Of a stretch of DNA of 64,000 bases, positions 7,657-16,317 are shown piece after piece. The DNA is from Dietzia sp. B32. GTDB taxonomy: Bacteria; Actinomycetota; Actinomycetes; Mycobacteriales; Mycobacteriaceae. Location: positions 2,418,001-2,482,000 of the forward strand of contig NZ_CP093845.1 of the NCBI RefSeq assembly GCF_024732245.1, read 5' to 3'. Position numbers and translations under genes: made by a program. Within the stretch, counting starts at the first letter, position 1; each line of letters begins with the position of its first letter. The notes beneath the pieces are model-generated. The model ran no database searches. It was given only the letters and a program-made list of their open reading frames with translations, and was not told where the DNA came from.

Positions 7657-8607
7657 ATGCTTGGGCGTCTGACTGTGCCGGCACGACGGTTGGTCGTGCT
7701 GCTGTCGACACTGATACTCGTGTCGATCGTGTCATTCGGGCTGGTCGAGGTCGCCGAGGGTGAGGCCATCGACACGATCCTCCCGCAAGGGGCTACAGAA
7801 GTGGAACGTGCGGCGGTAGCAGCTGCGTACGGACTCGACGGCCCCCTCGTGACCCGCTACCTCGACTGGCTGAGCTCAGCTGTGACCGGCGACCTCGGCC
7901 GCTCGATCGCGAGCCGGGTCCCCGTCTGGGACGAGCTCATGACCCGCTTGCCGGTCACCATCGAACTGGCCGTCCTCTCGACGTTGCTGGCCTTGGTGAT
8001 CTCGGTCCCGATCGCGGTATGGGCGGGTTATCGCTCGGGCGGGATCGTCGACCGGGTGAGCGGGGCGCTGGTGTCCGTGACGATGGCGATCCCGAACTTC
8101 CTGCTGGGCCTGGTGCTGGTGTTCATCTTCGGCGTCACCCTGCAGGCCTTCCCGGTGAGCGGGTGGGTGCCAATGTCCGACGGCATTCCAGAACACCTCT
8201 CCCGCCTGGTCCTTCCGGTGATGACGCTCGCGGCGAGTCAGTCCGTGCTGTTCATCCGAATCCTCCGCGGCGACATCGCCGCGACGATCGGTGAGGACTT
8301 CATCCTCGCGGCCCGCGCGCGGGGCATCCGGACCCCCGCGATCCTCGTCCGACACGCGCTACGACCGTCCGCGTTCGCGCTCCTCACGGTACTGGGGCTG
8401 TCTCTCGGCCAACTGATCGGCGGCACGGTGATCGTGGAGCAACTCTTCGGGCTGCCCGGAATGGGGCAGACCCTGATCGCCGCGATCAACGGGCGCGACA
8501 TCTTCGTCGTCCAGGGCGCAGTGCTCCTGGTGGCGGTGGGCTATGTGCTCATCAACACCCTTGTCGACCTGGCTTATCCGCTTCTCGATCCGAGGGTGCG
8601 CTCATGA
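7657..8607 (+). CDS. ABC transporter permease, DppB/OppB type
   Basis: 316 aa from the ATG at 7657. A GTG at 7651 sits directly on the AGGGG sequence, whereas the ATG is 6 nt beyond it, so the ATG is preferred. One N-terminal helix, a periplasmic segment of about 70 residues (AVTGDLGRS region), then five hydrophobic segments; EAA loop ARARGIRTPAILVRHALRPS near residue 225. This is the first permease of a dipeptide/oligopeptide/nickel-type importer. It overlaps the next permease by ATGA. Context implies uptake of a catabolic substrate, not necessarily a peptide. Confidence 0.92.
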   Translation: MLGRLTVPARRLVVLLSTLILVSIVSFGLVEVAEGEAIDTILPQGATEVERAAVAAAYGLDGPLVTRYLDWLSSAVTGDLGRSIASRVPVWDELMTRLPVTIELAVLSTLLALVISVPIAVWAGYRSGGIVDRVSGALVSVTMAIPNFLLGLVLVFIFGVTLQAFPVSGWVPMSDGIPEHLSRLVLPVMTLAASQSVLFIRILRGDIAATIGEDFILAARARGIRTPAILVRHALRPSAFALLTVLGLSLGQLIGGTVIVEQLFGLPGMGQTLIAAINGRDIFVVQGAVLLVAVGYVLINTLVDLAYPLLDPRVRS

Positions 8608-9488
8608 CCATCACCGAAACCACGCCAGTAGCAGCGGTGGCCGATCAGACCACGAAAAGCGCCGCTGCCACACCTAAGCGACGTCGCCCGTCGATCGTCA
8701 CCGTTCTGGCCATCGCCTGGCTCGCGATCATCATCTCAGCGGCCGTCCTCGCCGACGTGTTGCCGCTGTCCGATCCCGGGGCGGTGGGTACGGCGTACCG
8801 TGCCGAGCCCGGTTCGGCGGGCGCGATCCTCGGTACCGACGCACTCGGACGGGACCTGCTGTCACGGGTGGTCCACGGCGCCAGGCTCTCGCTGTCCGTG
8901 GCGTTCGGCGCGACGGCCGTCGCTGCAGTGGTGGGGACCGCTATCGGGCTTTTCGCCGGATACCTCAGGGGCGGGGCCGACTTCGCCACCGAGATCCTCA
9001 CCTCGACGGTTCTGGCGTTCCCGCCACTCATCCTGCTCATCGCCTTGGCCGCGGCTCTCGATCCCAGCGTCCGGATGCTGGTGATCGGGTTGGCCATCGT
9101 CGGAGTACCGAGTTTCGTCCGCGTGGCGCGGGCGGCCACGATCGCCCACGCGAGCCGGGAGTACGTCCAGGCCGCGCACACCCTCGGTGCGTCCACCCTG
9201 CGGATCGTCACTCGCGAACTGCTGCCGAACATCGTGCGTCCCGCCCTGTCGTTCGCACTGGTGATCGCCGCGACCCTGGTGGTCGCCGAGGGTTCGCTCA
9301 GCTTCCTGGGGCTCGGTGTCCCGCCGCCAGCACCGAGCTGGGGCGGAATGATCGCGCAGGGTCAGAACGACCTGGCCCGAGCGCCCTTCATCGTCGCCGT
9401 GCCCGGGATCGCGTTCTTCCTCACCGTCTATTCGCTCAACACCCTCGGCGACGAACTCTCGGCACGTTTCGGCAAGGGGGACAGGTAG
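8604..9488 (+). CDS. ABC transporter permease, DppC/OppC type
   Basis: 294 aa. A cytoplasmic N-terminal tail of about 30 residues, then six hydrophobic segments. The segment LGTDALGRDLLSRVVHGARLSL near residues 75-95 is a hallmark of DppC-type permeases, as is the EAA loop AAHTLGASTLRIVTRELLPN. The start overlaps the dppB-like stop (ATGA). It forms the membrane channel together with the preceding permease. Confidence 0.93.
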   Translation: MTITETTPVAAVADQTTKSAAATPKRRRPSIVTVLAIAWLAIIISAAVLADVLPLSDPGAVGTAYRAEPGSAGAILGTDALGRDLLSRVVHGARLSLSVAFGATAVAAVVGTAIGLFAGYLRGGADFATEILTSTVLAFPPLILLIALAAALDPSVRMLVIGLAIVGVPSFVRVARAATIAHASREYVQAAHTLGASTLRIVTRELLPNIVRPALSFALVIAATLVVAEGSLSFLGLGVPPPAPSWGGMIAQGQNDLARAPFIVAVPGIAFFLTVYSLNTLGDELSARFGKGDR

Positions 9489-10616
9489 ATGACGACCGAC
9501 CTGACGATCAACACCCGGGCGGCCACCCCGCAAGCGGAACCGGCCGCCGAGGCCGCGACGGTACTGCGGATCCGAGACCTCCGGATCACCTTCGACACCG
9601 CGTCCGGCCCGTTGCGAGCGGTGGACGGGGTCGATCTCGACCTCCGGGCCGGGACCACCCTCGGAATCGTGGGTGAGTCCGGGTCAGGAAAGTCCGTGCT
9701 CTCGCGAGCGGCGATGGGGTTACTTCCGAAGAGCGCACGCTACGGCGAGAACTCGGTCATCGAATTCGACGGCCGCCGGTTGTACCCCGATCCGCCGAAA
9801 GGCCTGTCGGACCTGTGGGGTAACGAGATGGCCCTGATCTTCCAGGACCCGATGACCTCGCTCACCCCGGTGATGACGGTCGGCGCCCAACTGGTCGAGA
9901 CACTGCGCCGGCATCTACCGCTCGGCCGCCGGGAGGCGCGCATTCGTGCCGTCGAGTTGTTGCGCCGAGTGGGTATCGCGGATCCGGAACAGCGGATGCG
10001 CGCGTACCCCCACCAGATGTCGGGAGGTATGCGTCAGCGGGTGATGATCGCCCTGTCGATCGCGTGCGACCCCACACTGCTGTTCGCCGACGAGCCCACC
10101 ACCGCGCTCGACGTGACAGTTCAGCGGCAGATCCTCGACCTGCTCGGTGATCTCCAGTCTCGACTCGGGACGGCGATGGTCCTCGTGACCCACGACCTCG
10201 GTGTGGTCGCGGGACGGGCCGACCGGATCGCCGTGATGTACGCGGGCCGGATAGTCGAGACAGCGCCCACGCGCGACTTGTTCCACAATCTCGCCCACCC
10301 GTACACCTCTGCGCTCCTGGAATCGATCCCGCAGTTGGACTCGCCCAGTGGTACGAGGTTGAAGGCCATCGGCGGGTTGCCGCCGCGCGTGGTGGGAGAA
10401 CCTTCCGGATGCGCGTTCGCTCCGCGCTGTCAGCGCGCGACGGACCGGTGCCGCTCCGAGGTGCCGTCGCTGCTGCCCTTGACCCCGGTTCGGGTCGACG
10501 ACGGCAACGACGCCGAGCGCATGCCGTCCGCCCACCCCGCGGGTCACCTCCCCGTCGCCGGCGAGGACGTGCACTCGGTGGCCTGCCACTTCCCGCTGAC
10601 AGGAGAAGAACGATGA
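9489..10616 (+). CDS. ABC transporter ATPase, DppD/OppD type
   Basis: 375 aa. Walker A GESGSGKS, signature MSGGMRQR and Walker B LLFADEPTTALD are all present. The C-terminal oligopeptide-ABC extension has the Cys cluster pattern CAFAPRCQRATDRC, which in this subfamily can carry an iron-sulfur cluster. The ATG directly follows the dppC-like stop. It is paired with the next ATPase to drive import. Confidence 0.93.
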   Translation: MTTDLTINTRAATPQAEPAAEAATVLRIRDLRITFDTASGPLRAVDGVDLDLRAGTTLGIVGESGSGKSVLSRAAMGLLPKSARYGENSVIEFDGRRLYPDPPKGLSDLWGNEMALIFQDPMTSLTPVMTVGAQLVETLRRHLPLGRREARIRAVELLRRVGIADPEQRMRAYPHQMSGGMRQRVMIALSIACDPTLLFADEPTTALDVTVQRQILDLLGDLQSRLGTAMVLVTHDLGVVAGRADRIAVMYAGRIVETAPTRDLFHNLAHPYTSALLESIPQLDSPSGTRLKAIGGLPPRVVGEPSGCAFAPRCQRATDRCRSEVPSLLPLTPVRVDDGNDAERMPSAHPAGHLPVAGEDVHSVACHFPLTGEER

Positions 10617-11653
10617 CCGGAGCACCGCCGCTGCGCATCCGAGATCTGACGGTTCAGTTCAACGACGGCCGGGGTCGGGTCATCCATGCCGTGAACGGGG
10701 TCGATCTCGAAGTGCCCTCGGGTACCACGGTCGGCGTCGTGGGAGAGTCCGGTTGCGGCAAGTCCACCATCGCCAAAACGATCGCCGGACTGGTCACGGC
10801 CACGGCCGGCTCGGTCGAGGTGTTCGGCGATGACGTCACCCGGGCGGGGAACAACGCCGAAGCCAGAGCTCGGCGTCGTCGTTGCCAGATGGTCTTCCAG
10901 GACCCGATCTCCAGCCTCAACCCACGTCGCCGCGTGGGCGACATCGTCGCCGAGGGGCCGCGGATACACGGACTTGAGGCCTGCGGCGCGCAGGAGGGAC
11001 ACACGCTGGAGGAGCACGTCGACCGGATGCTCCGCGCGGTCGGTATCGACCCGGGGGTCGCGCGCGACCGCCGCCCGGGCGAGTTCTCCGGTGGTCAGTG
11101 TCAGCGGATCTCCATCGCGAGAGCCCTGGCCGCCGGGCCGGAGTTGCTCATCTGCGACGAGCCGGTCTCGGCTCTCGACGTCTCGGTCCAGGCGCAGGTG
11201 CTCAACATCCTCGCCGACCTGCGCGAGCAGTTCGGGCTGACGATGGTGTTCATCGCACACGACCTCGCCGTGGTCAAGAACGTCTCCGACCGCGTGGTGG
11301 TGATGCACCTCGGCGCGATCTGCGAGGAAGCCGGTTCCGACTCCCTCTTCACCGCCCCGCGACACCCGTACACGGTGGGACTCATGGCAGCGATCCCGAG
11401 GCCGGACCCCGATGCGCAGATGCCCGAGGTGGCGGTCCTCGGTGACGTGGGTTCGCCTGCGGATCTGCCCCCGGGGTGCACCTATCACCCCCGGTGCCCG
11501 CTGGCGACCGACCGTTGTCGGACGGAGGTCCCCGGACTACGCGAGCTCGCGCCGGGGCACCGTGTCGCCTGTCACCACCCGGTGGCTTCCGGCAGCGACG
11601 GGATCCGACCACTCTCCCTGACCCCGATCTCCCATTCCCACACCCAGAATTGA
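10613..11653 (+). CDS. ABC transporter ATPase, DppF/OppF type
   Basis: 346 aa from the ATG at 10613, which overlaps the previous stop by ATGA; an open frame further upstream is a shadow. Walker A GESGCGKST, signature FSGGQCQR, Walker B LLICDEPVSALD, and the C-terminal CTYHPRCPLATDRC cluster shared by this subfamily. It is the second nucleotide-binding subunit of the importer. Confidence 0.93.
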   Translation: MTGAPPLRIRDLTVQFNDGRGRVIHAVNGVDLEVPSGTTVGVVGESGCGKSTIAKTIAGLVTATAGSVEVFGDDVTRAGNNAEARARRRRCQMVFQDPISSLNPRRRVGDIVAEGPRIHGLEACGAQEGHTLEEHVDRMLRAVGIDPGVARDRRPGEFSGGQCQRISIARALAAGPELLICDEPVSALDVSVQAQVLNILADLREQFGLTMVFIAHDLAVVKNVSDRVVVMHLGAICEEAGSDSLFTAPRHPYTVGLMAAIPRPDPDAQMPEVAVLGDVGSPADLPPGCTYHPRCPLATDRCRTEVPGLRELAPGHRVACHHPVASGSDGIRPLSLTPISHSHTQN

Positions 11654-11664
11654 GGACCAACACG

Positions 11665-13263
11665 ATGCGCAAGTCAGCGTTAGCCCGGATCGTGGCACTC
11701 GGTGCCGCGGTCTCCTTCGTCGCCGCATGCGGCCAAGGTGGTGCCCAGACAGATTCCTCCTCCGGACAACCCTCCTTCGAGAAGGCGTTCGAGACCGCTG
11801 GTCCGGCCCCCGAGGGGGAACCGCAGGCGGGAGGAACCGTCCGCTTCGCCTACGCGGCGGAGCCAGTCTCCGTGGATTCGGTGAACTGCGGAAGCGGCAT
11901 GAGCTGGATGGCCTGTACCGCGGTGTACGGCGGCCTGGTGACCTTCGACCCGCGGACGCTGGAGTACGGACCGGGGCTAGCCGAGAGTTACGAGTCGGAA
12001 GACGGTCAGCAGTGGGAGATCACCCTCCGACCTGAACTGACCTTCACTGACGGAACCCCGCTCGACGCGGAGGCGGTCGCCTTCAACTGGGAGCGGGCTG
12101 CCGACCCCGTCAGCCGGAACGCGGCTCGCGAGACGGTCGACTCGATGGAGTGGGAGGTCCGCGACGATCGCACCCTCGTGGTGACCCTGGACGAGGTCAA
12201 CTACCAGTTCCCGTCCCTCCTATACACCTCGCTCGGCATGATCGGATCTCCGACCGCGATCCGCGAGAAAGGCGAGGACTTCGCCCAGAACCCGGTCGGG
12301 GCCGGCCCATTCGTCCTCGACAACTGGTCCCGGGGGACCGAGATGAGCTTCGTCCGCAACGACGATTACTGGGACGCGCCGCGGCCCTATCTGGACAAGC
12401 TGGTGATCGTCACGATCGCGCAGGAGCAGCAGCGCGCCAATGCCCTCAACAGTGGGGACATCGACATCAACACCACCACGGTGCCGATGACGGCCAACGA
12501 GCTTCGGGAGGCCGGGCGTTCCGAGGCCCGCATGCTCAACCTCGCCGGCTCCGGCATCCGGTTCAACATGACGGAGGGGCCGACGACCGATGAGCGGGTC
12601 CGCCTGGCGATCGCCCATGCCGTCAACCGGGCGGCGATCCGCGAGGCCGTGTGGTCCACCGGCGCCGGGCCGGGGACGTTCGCCGTGGAGGGCGGTGCGC
12701 TGTTCGACCCGGAGACCACTCTTCCCGAGTACGACCCGGAGCGCGCACAGGAGATCGTGGACGAGATCCGCGCGGAGAACGGTGGCGAGGACATCGTCGT
12801 GGAGTACAGCTCGCTCGCGGGCGTGTCAATGATGATGGAGGAGGGACAGCTACTCAAGGCCCAGATCGAACAGATCGACGGGCTCACTCTCGAGGTGGTC
12901 GACCATGACGCGGCGACGTACGGCACCCGTGTCCTCGGTGGCGAGTTCGAGGCCCTTTCCGCCAGCATGGGCCTGCTGCTGGACCCGGCGGCGCTCTACT
13001 CCCTGCACTCCGGCAGTAACGAGAATCTCCAAGGCTATTCGAACCCGGAGTACGACCGGAACATCGACCTGGCCCGAGCCACCCCGGACCCGCAGGAGCA
13101 GATGAAGTACTCGAAGGAGGCGGTGAAGCACTACGTCCAGGACGTGGCCGGCATCCCGTGGACGCCGGGCGCCACCTACTGGTTCCACAGCGGGAACATC
13201 GGCGGAATCGCTCCGGGTTACAACTACTACCTCCGCCCGGATCTGCTCTGGCGCGCCGACTGA
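11665..13263 (+). CDS. Extracellular solute-binding lipoprotein, family 5 (SBP_bac_5)
   Basis: 532 aa. A signal peptide with lipobox ending VAAC (Cys22) gives a membrane-anchored lipoprotein. The mature protein shows the family-5 pattern: FDPRTLEYGPGLAESYE, LRPELTFTDGTPLDAEAV and later VRLAIAHAVNRAAI. The usual members bind peptides, nickel or glycosides. Because the operon shares its regulatory palindrome with ring-degrading enzymes, I infer a hydrophobic or conjugated catabolic ligand. It is the last gene of the operon, followed by a strong terminator. Confidence 0.92.
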   Translation: MRKSALARIVALGAAVSFVAACGQGGAQTDSSSGQPSFEKAFETAGPAPEGEPQAGGTVRFAYAAEPVSVDSVNCGSGMSWMACTAVYGGLVTFDPRTLEYGPGLAESYESEDGQQWEITLRPELTFTDGTPLDAEAVAFNWERAADPVSRNAARETVDSMEWEVRDDRTLVVTLDEVNYQFPSLLYTSLGMIGSPTAIREKGEDFAQNPVGAGPFVLDNWSRGTEMSFVRNDDYWDAPRPYLDKLVIVTIAQEQQRANALNSGDIDINTTTVPMTANELREAGRSEARMLNLAGSGIRFNMTEGPTTDERVRLAIAHAVNRAAIREAVWSTGAGPGTFAVEGGALFDPETTLPEYDPERAQEIVDEIRAENGGEDIVVEYSSLAGVSMMMEEGQLLKAQIEQIDGLTLEVVDHDAATYGTRVLGGEFEALSASMGLLLDPAALYSLHSGSNENLQGYSNPEYDRNIDLARATPDPQEQMKYSKEAVKHYVQDVAGIPWTPGATYWFHSGNIGGIAPGYNYYLRPDLLWRAD

Positions 13264-13288
13264 CACCACGTAGCCGAGGAAGGAACAC

Positions 13289-13334
13289 CCCCGCCCCGAT
13301 CCCGTCCGAGTCAGTGGACGGGATCGGGGCGGGG
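13289..13334 (+). terminator. Strong intrinsic terminator after the ABC importer operon
   Basis: Arms 13289-13307 and 13316-13334 pair perfectly over 19 bp around an 8-nt loop, followed by CCTTTCA. The T-run is weak, as is common in high-G+C genomes. It lies between the importer operon and the convergent hydrolase, so it may serve both. Confidence 0.85.
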
Positions 13335-13363
13335 CCTTTCACGCCTGCGGGCCGGTCTGACCG

Positions 13364-14341
13364 CTACGGAGAATCGGCGAACCGCGCGGCGACCAGGGCG
13401 CCCACCTCGGCCACCGCGGTGCGCGCACGGGCTACCGACGCGACCTGCATCGCGAACCCGTGTCCGATTCCGGGGTACCGCAGCAGGGCCGTCGGGACAC
13501 CGTCCTCCCGCATGCGCTCGCCGTACTGTTCGACACCGTCGCGGATCGGATCGCCGTGACCGACCGCGATGATGGCCGGCGGCAGTCCGGCCAGCGAGTT
13601 GGCGAGAGCGGGATTGGCGTAATGGTCGTCGTGTGAGGGGTCCGGACCCAGGTAGAGGTCCTTCATCCAATCGATGTCCGCGGCGTCGAGAAATGGACTC
13701 GCGCCGAATTCGCGCATGGACGGACGATCGCGGCGCCGTTCGACACCCGGGTAGAACAGCACTTGTTGTGCGATGGCGGGACCGCCTTCGTCTCGGGCGC
13801 GGAGGCAGGTCGCGGTGGCCAGACCGCCGCCGGCGCTGTCCCCGCCGACCCCGATGCGACGGGGGTCGAGGCCGAGGCGCTCGGCGAATTCGTGGGCCCA
13901 ACACAGCGCCGCGTAGGCCTCGTCGTTTCCGACCGGGTACCGGAACTCCGGGGCGAGACGGTAGTCGATGTTGAGGAGGACCGCGCCGGTCGCGGCCGCG
14001 ACGTCCCGCGCCAGCCGGTCGAAGGAATCGAGCGTGCCCATGACCATGCCGCCCCCGTGGTACCAGACGAGTGCCGGCGCGGCCGGTTCATCCGCCACCT
14101 CGGGCGGGGTGTAGATGCGAACCCCCACCCACCCGTGTGGGCCCTCGAACCCGGTGTCACGAACCGAGCTCATATCCGGACCGGGTGGGCGTCGGATCGC
14201 CTCGAGCATGGCCCTCGCGCCCTCGACGCCCAGTAGGTGCAGTGGACCTGCGCCGGCGAGTTCCATGCGCTCGATGATCGCGACGATGTCGGGGTCCCAG
14301 GCGTGGGTGCCCGCCGAAGGGGCTGCGGGGATAGACGTCAT
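13364..14341 (-). CDS. Alpha/beta hydrolase, hormone-sensitive-lipase family
   Basis: 325 aa from the ATG at 14341, which has AGGAG upstream; an upstream in-frame extension of 66 residues is low-complexity and rejected. Oxyanion motif HGGGM at 95-99 and nucleophile motif GDSAGG at 167-172 (Ser169); the C-terminal IGHGFAM supplies the catalytic His. The family cleaves short-chain esters and lactones. The start region is shared with the divergent oxygenase-like gene at 14610, and a copy of the island palindrome (14511) lies between them, so co-regulation is likely. Possible role: hydrolysis of a Baeyer-Villiger product or an ester side chain. Confidence 0.9.
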   Translation of the reverse strand: MTSIPAAPSAGTHAWDPDIVAIIERMELAGAGPLHLLGVEGARAMLEAIRRPPGPDMSSVRDTGFEGPHGWVGVRIYTPPEVADEPAAPALVWYHGGGMVMGTLDSFDRLARDVAAATGAVLLNIDYRLAPEFRYPVGNDEAYAALCWAHEFAERLGLDPRRIGVGGDSAGGGLATATCLRARDEGGPAIAQQVLFYPGVERRRDRPSMREFGASPFLDAADIDWMKDLYLGPDPSHDDHYANPALANSLAGLPPAIIAVGHGDPIRDGVEQYGERMREDGVPTALLRYPGIGHGFAMQVASVARARTAVAEVGALVAARFADSP

Positions 14342-14510
14342 CAACTGCTCCTGTTCACCGTGATCGAACGGTGCTCCCACCACCGTCGAGGCCCACGAAC
14401 GCGGGCCGCGGGCTGCCGACGGTACCGCCGGCGGGGTGACTACAGCCGGGACCTTCCCATCACCCGGGACAGGCGATCCCTCGGAGAGCGTGAACGGTTT
14501 CTCAACCGCT

Positions 14511-14527
14511 CTCCCGCTCGGTGGGAC
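14511..14527. promoter_or_regulatory. Shared island palindrome, copy B (divergent promoter)
   Basis: CTCCCGCTCGGTGGGAC matches the consensus at 13 of 17 positions. It lies 83 bp before the gene at 14610 and 170 bp before the divergent hydrolase start at 14341. Confidence 0.6.
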
Positions 14528-14609
14528 CGGGCCTGGCACGCCCGCACCGCGCAGTTAGCGTGAGCGTCGTCACATCCAGAACAAGCTGGTCAGGCGAAAG
14601 AGGTTCCCC

Positions 14610-15656
14610 ATGACGGCCAATCTTCTACGGCATCCGATGACCCCGATCGCGCCACCGACGCTGATGCCCGACTTCTTCTCGCCCGACGAGGTGGCGACGA
14701 TAAGATCGGTGATCAGGTCGCACGCCCCGTGGCGGATGCTTCTCGCGCACCACTTCTCGTCGACCGAGGAGTATCTCGCGGTGTCGGGGGGCAAGAACCG
14801 AAATCCCGACGCCACGCTGTCGGACTTCGTCGCGCCCGTGTTCCGCGGCATCCTCGCCAACGCAGGCGTTGTCTACTACCCGGAATTGAACGACATCTAC
14901 TTCGGACGGAAGCTGCTCGATACCGCCCGGTCGCTGCACGGCGCCGAATACGGCATGTCCTATGACCTGCTGTTCAACCTCTGCGGACCGTCGCACAGCT
15001 TCGACGCGGGCCACTTCGACACCGGTAGCTTCCGGGGTATCGGTCTGCACAACTCGCCGATCTGGCTGCTCGCGGTGATGGCCAAGTCCGGGCTGTTCGA
15101 TGCGTGGGAGGTCAAGACCGCGCAGGTGATCACGTACTTCTACGACTCCGATATCGACGGCGGGTTCACCTACTGGCCGGATGGTCCGGACCGCGAGCCC
15201 GCCCGCTTCGAAGCGCCGTTCAACAACACCGCGATCCTCACGGACAACTCGCGGATGTACCACCGGCGGGAGTCGAACGGCCCGCGTGACCAGCGTGACT
15301 ACCCCGAGATCGATCTGTCCTCGACGCTGCACCCGGTCGGGGAGGACGAGTGGTCGATCCGTAACGGTGACACCGAGATCCGTCGGCTGAAGGATTCCGA
15401 TACGAGGATGCTCCTGCACTACACGGCGCTCCTCTTCGACGACCGGGAGGACGTCCGGCGGTACCAGGAGCACACCGACGATCTGACCCAGGGGCAGGTG
15501 TGCGAGATGCTGATCGCGGACATGCGGTCCAAGGGCGTCACGGTGGCCGAGCCAGCTGATCCGCTCACCGACACCGCGTTCATCGCCATGCTCACCGACT
15601 TCTACGCGATGGCTCCGGAGATCTACCCCGCCGAGGCTCCGCTGGAGAAGCGTTGA
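14610..15656 (+). CDS. Probable 2-oxoglutarate/Fe(II)-type oxygenase, family not recognised
   Basis: 348 aa, soluble. I do not recognise the family by name. It has the signs of a double-stranded beta-helix iron oxygenase: H135-x-D137 in GHFDTGS, then GGFTYWPDG around 184-192, PFNNTAIL and DNSRMYHRRE with distal His218. That gives the HxD...H facial triad with about 80 residues between. The stop overlaps the next ATG by one base (TGATG), so the NTF2-like protein is coupled. Context: under the island palindrome and next to catabolic genes. Inferred: hydroxylation or side-chain removal on the pathway substrate. No obvious conserved Arg was located for 2OG binding, so the cosubstrate is uncertain. 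Confidence 0.75.
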   Translation: MTANLLRHPMTPIAPPTLMPDFFSPDEVATIRSVIRSHAPWRMLLAHHFSSTEEYLAVSGGKNRNPDATLSDFVAPVFRGILANAGVVYYPELNDIYFGRKLLDTARSLHGAEYGMSYDLLFNLCGPSHSFDAGHFDTGSFRGIGLHNSPIWLLAVMAKSGLFDAWEVKTAQVITYFYDSDIDGGFTYWPDGPDREPARFEAPFNNTAILTDNSRMYHRRESNGPRDQRDYPEIDLSSTLHPVGEDEWSIRNGDTEIRRLKDSDTRMLLHYTALLFDDREDVRRYQEHTDDLTQGQVCEMLIADMRSKGVTVAEPADPLTDTAFIAMLTDFYAMAPEIYPAEAPLEKR

Positions 15657-16126
15657 TGGGGGGCGAACTCGCCGAGCTGCTGGGTGCGTGGTGGTTCCAC
15701 TACGACGAGTGGGATGAGAAGCGGCTCCGCGGATTGGTGACGGACGACGTGAGGTTCACGTGCCGGACAGACAGTGGCACGACCGACTACGAGGAGTTCG
15801 TCCGTGTCGACGCCGTCGGTGTGGACGAGGTCATGGCATGGCAGCGGGATCATCGCCGGGGCAGTCCGTACCCACTGCGTCACAACGGCTCCAACGTGCA
15901 TGTCACCGCCACGACGGGCGGCGTCGTCGAGTTCGCCTCGTACATCTTCGTCACGAAGACCGTCGATGGGCGCCCTCTAGCGCTGTCGTCGGGCACGGCC
16001 AGCGGAAAGGTGGTTCGCACCGAGGTCGGTTGGAGGATCGCCCAGCTCGACATCGTCCTCGACACCACCGACTCGCAGCAGTACGGCGATCTGGTAGCAG
16101 ACGACCAGCTCGAGTCGAGGGCCTGA
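15656..16126 (+). CDS. NTF2/SnoaL-like protein
   Basis: 156 aa. The pattern is that of a SnoaL-like or small-subunit NTF2 fold: an N-terminal helix ELAELLGAWWFHYDEWDEKRL, then LVTDDVRFTCRT, a middle RHNGSNVHVTATTGG strand pair and a C-terminal WRIAQLDIVLDTTDS. Proteins of this fold act as small hydratases or isomerases, or as structural partners of oxygenases. It is coupled to the upstream oxygenase-like gene by a one-base overlap, so the two probably act on one substrate. The exact function is unknown. Confidence 0.75.
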   Translation: MGGELAELLGAWWFHYDEWDEKRLRGLVTDDVRFTCRTDSGTTDYEEFVRVDAVGVDEVMAWQRDHRRGSPYPLRHNGSNVHVTATTGGVVEFASYIFVTKTVDGRPLALSSGTASGKVVRTEVGWRIAQLDIVLDTTDSQQYGDLVADDQLESRA

Positions 16127-16149
16127 TCTCGGGCTCCGGCCCTTTCACA

Positions 16150-16187
16150 CCACGTCATCCCCGGGAGGTCTCCCGGGGATGACGTGG
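16150..16187 (+). terminator. Intrinsic terminator
   Basis: Arms 16150-16166 and 16171-16187 pair perfectly over 17 bp around a GGTC tetraloop and are followed by TTTTCTG. It closes the oxygenase/NTF2-like operon. Confidence 0.9.
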
Positions 16188-16261
16188 TTTTCTGCCGTCT
16201 GCTCCAGGTCCTTCCGGGCGATTGTGGGGCGATCTGCATCCTCACGGCCGGACCTGTGCCA

Positions 16262-16278
16262 TATTCCTAATAGAAATA
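16262..16278. promoter_or_regulatory. AT-rich 17-bp palindrome before the IclR gene
   Basis: TATTCCTAATAGAAATA pairs at 7 of 8 positions about a central A and stands out in a very G+C-rich region. It lies 40 bp before the IclR start at 16318. Autoregulation by that IclR protein is the simplest reading. Confidence 0.5.
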
Positions 16279-16317
16279 GCCATGTTAAGCCGTATTCGGT
16301 GGTGGAGGGTCGATCTG

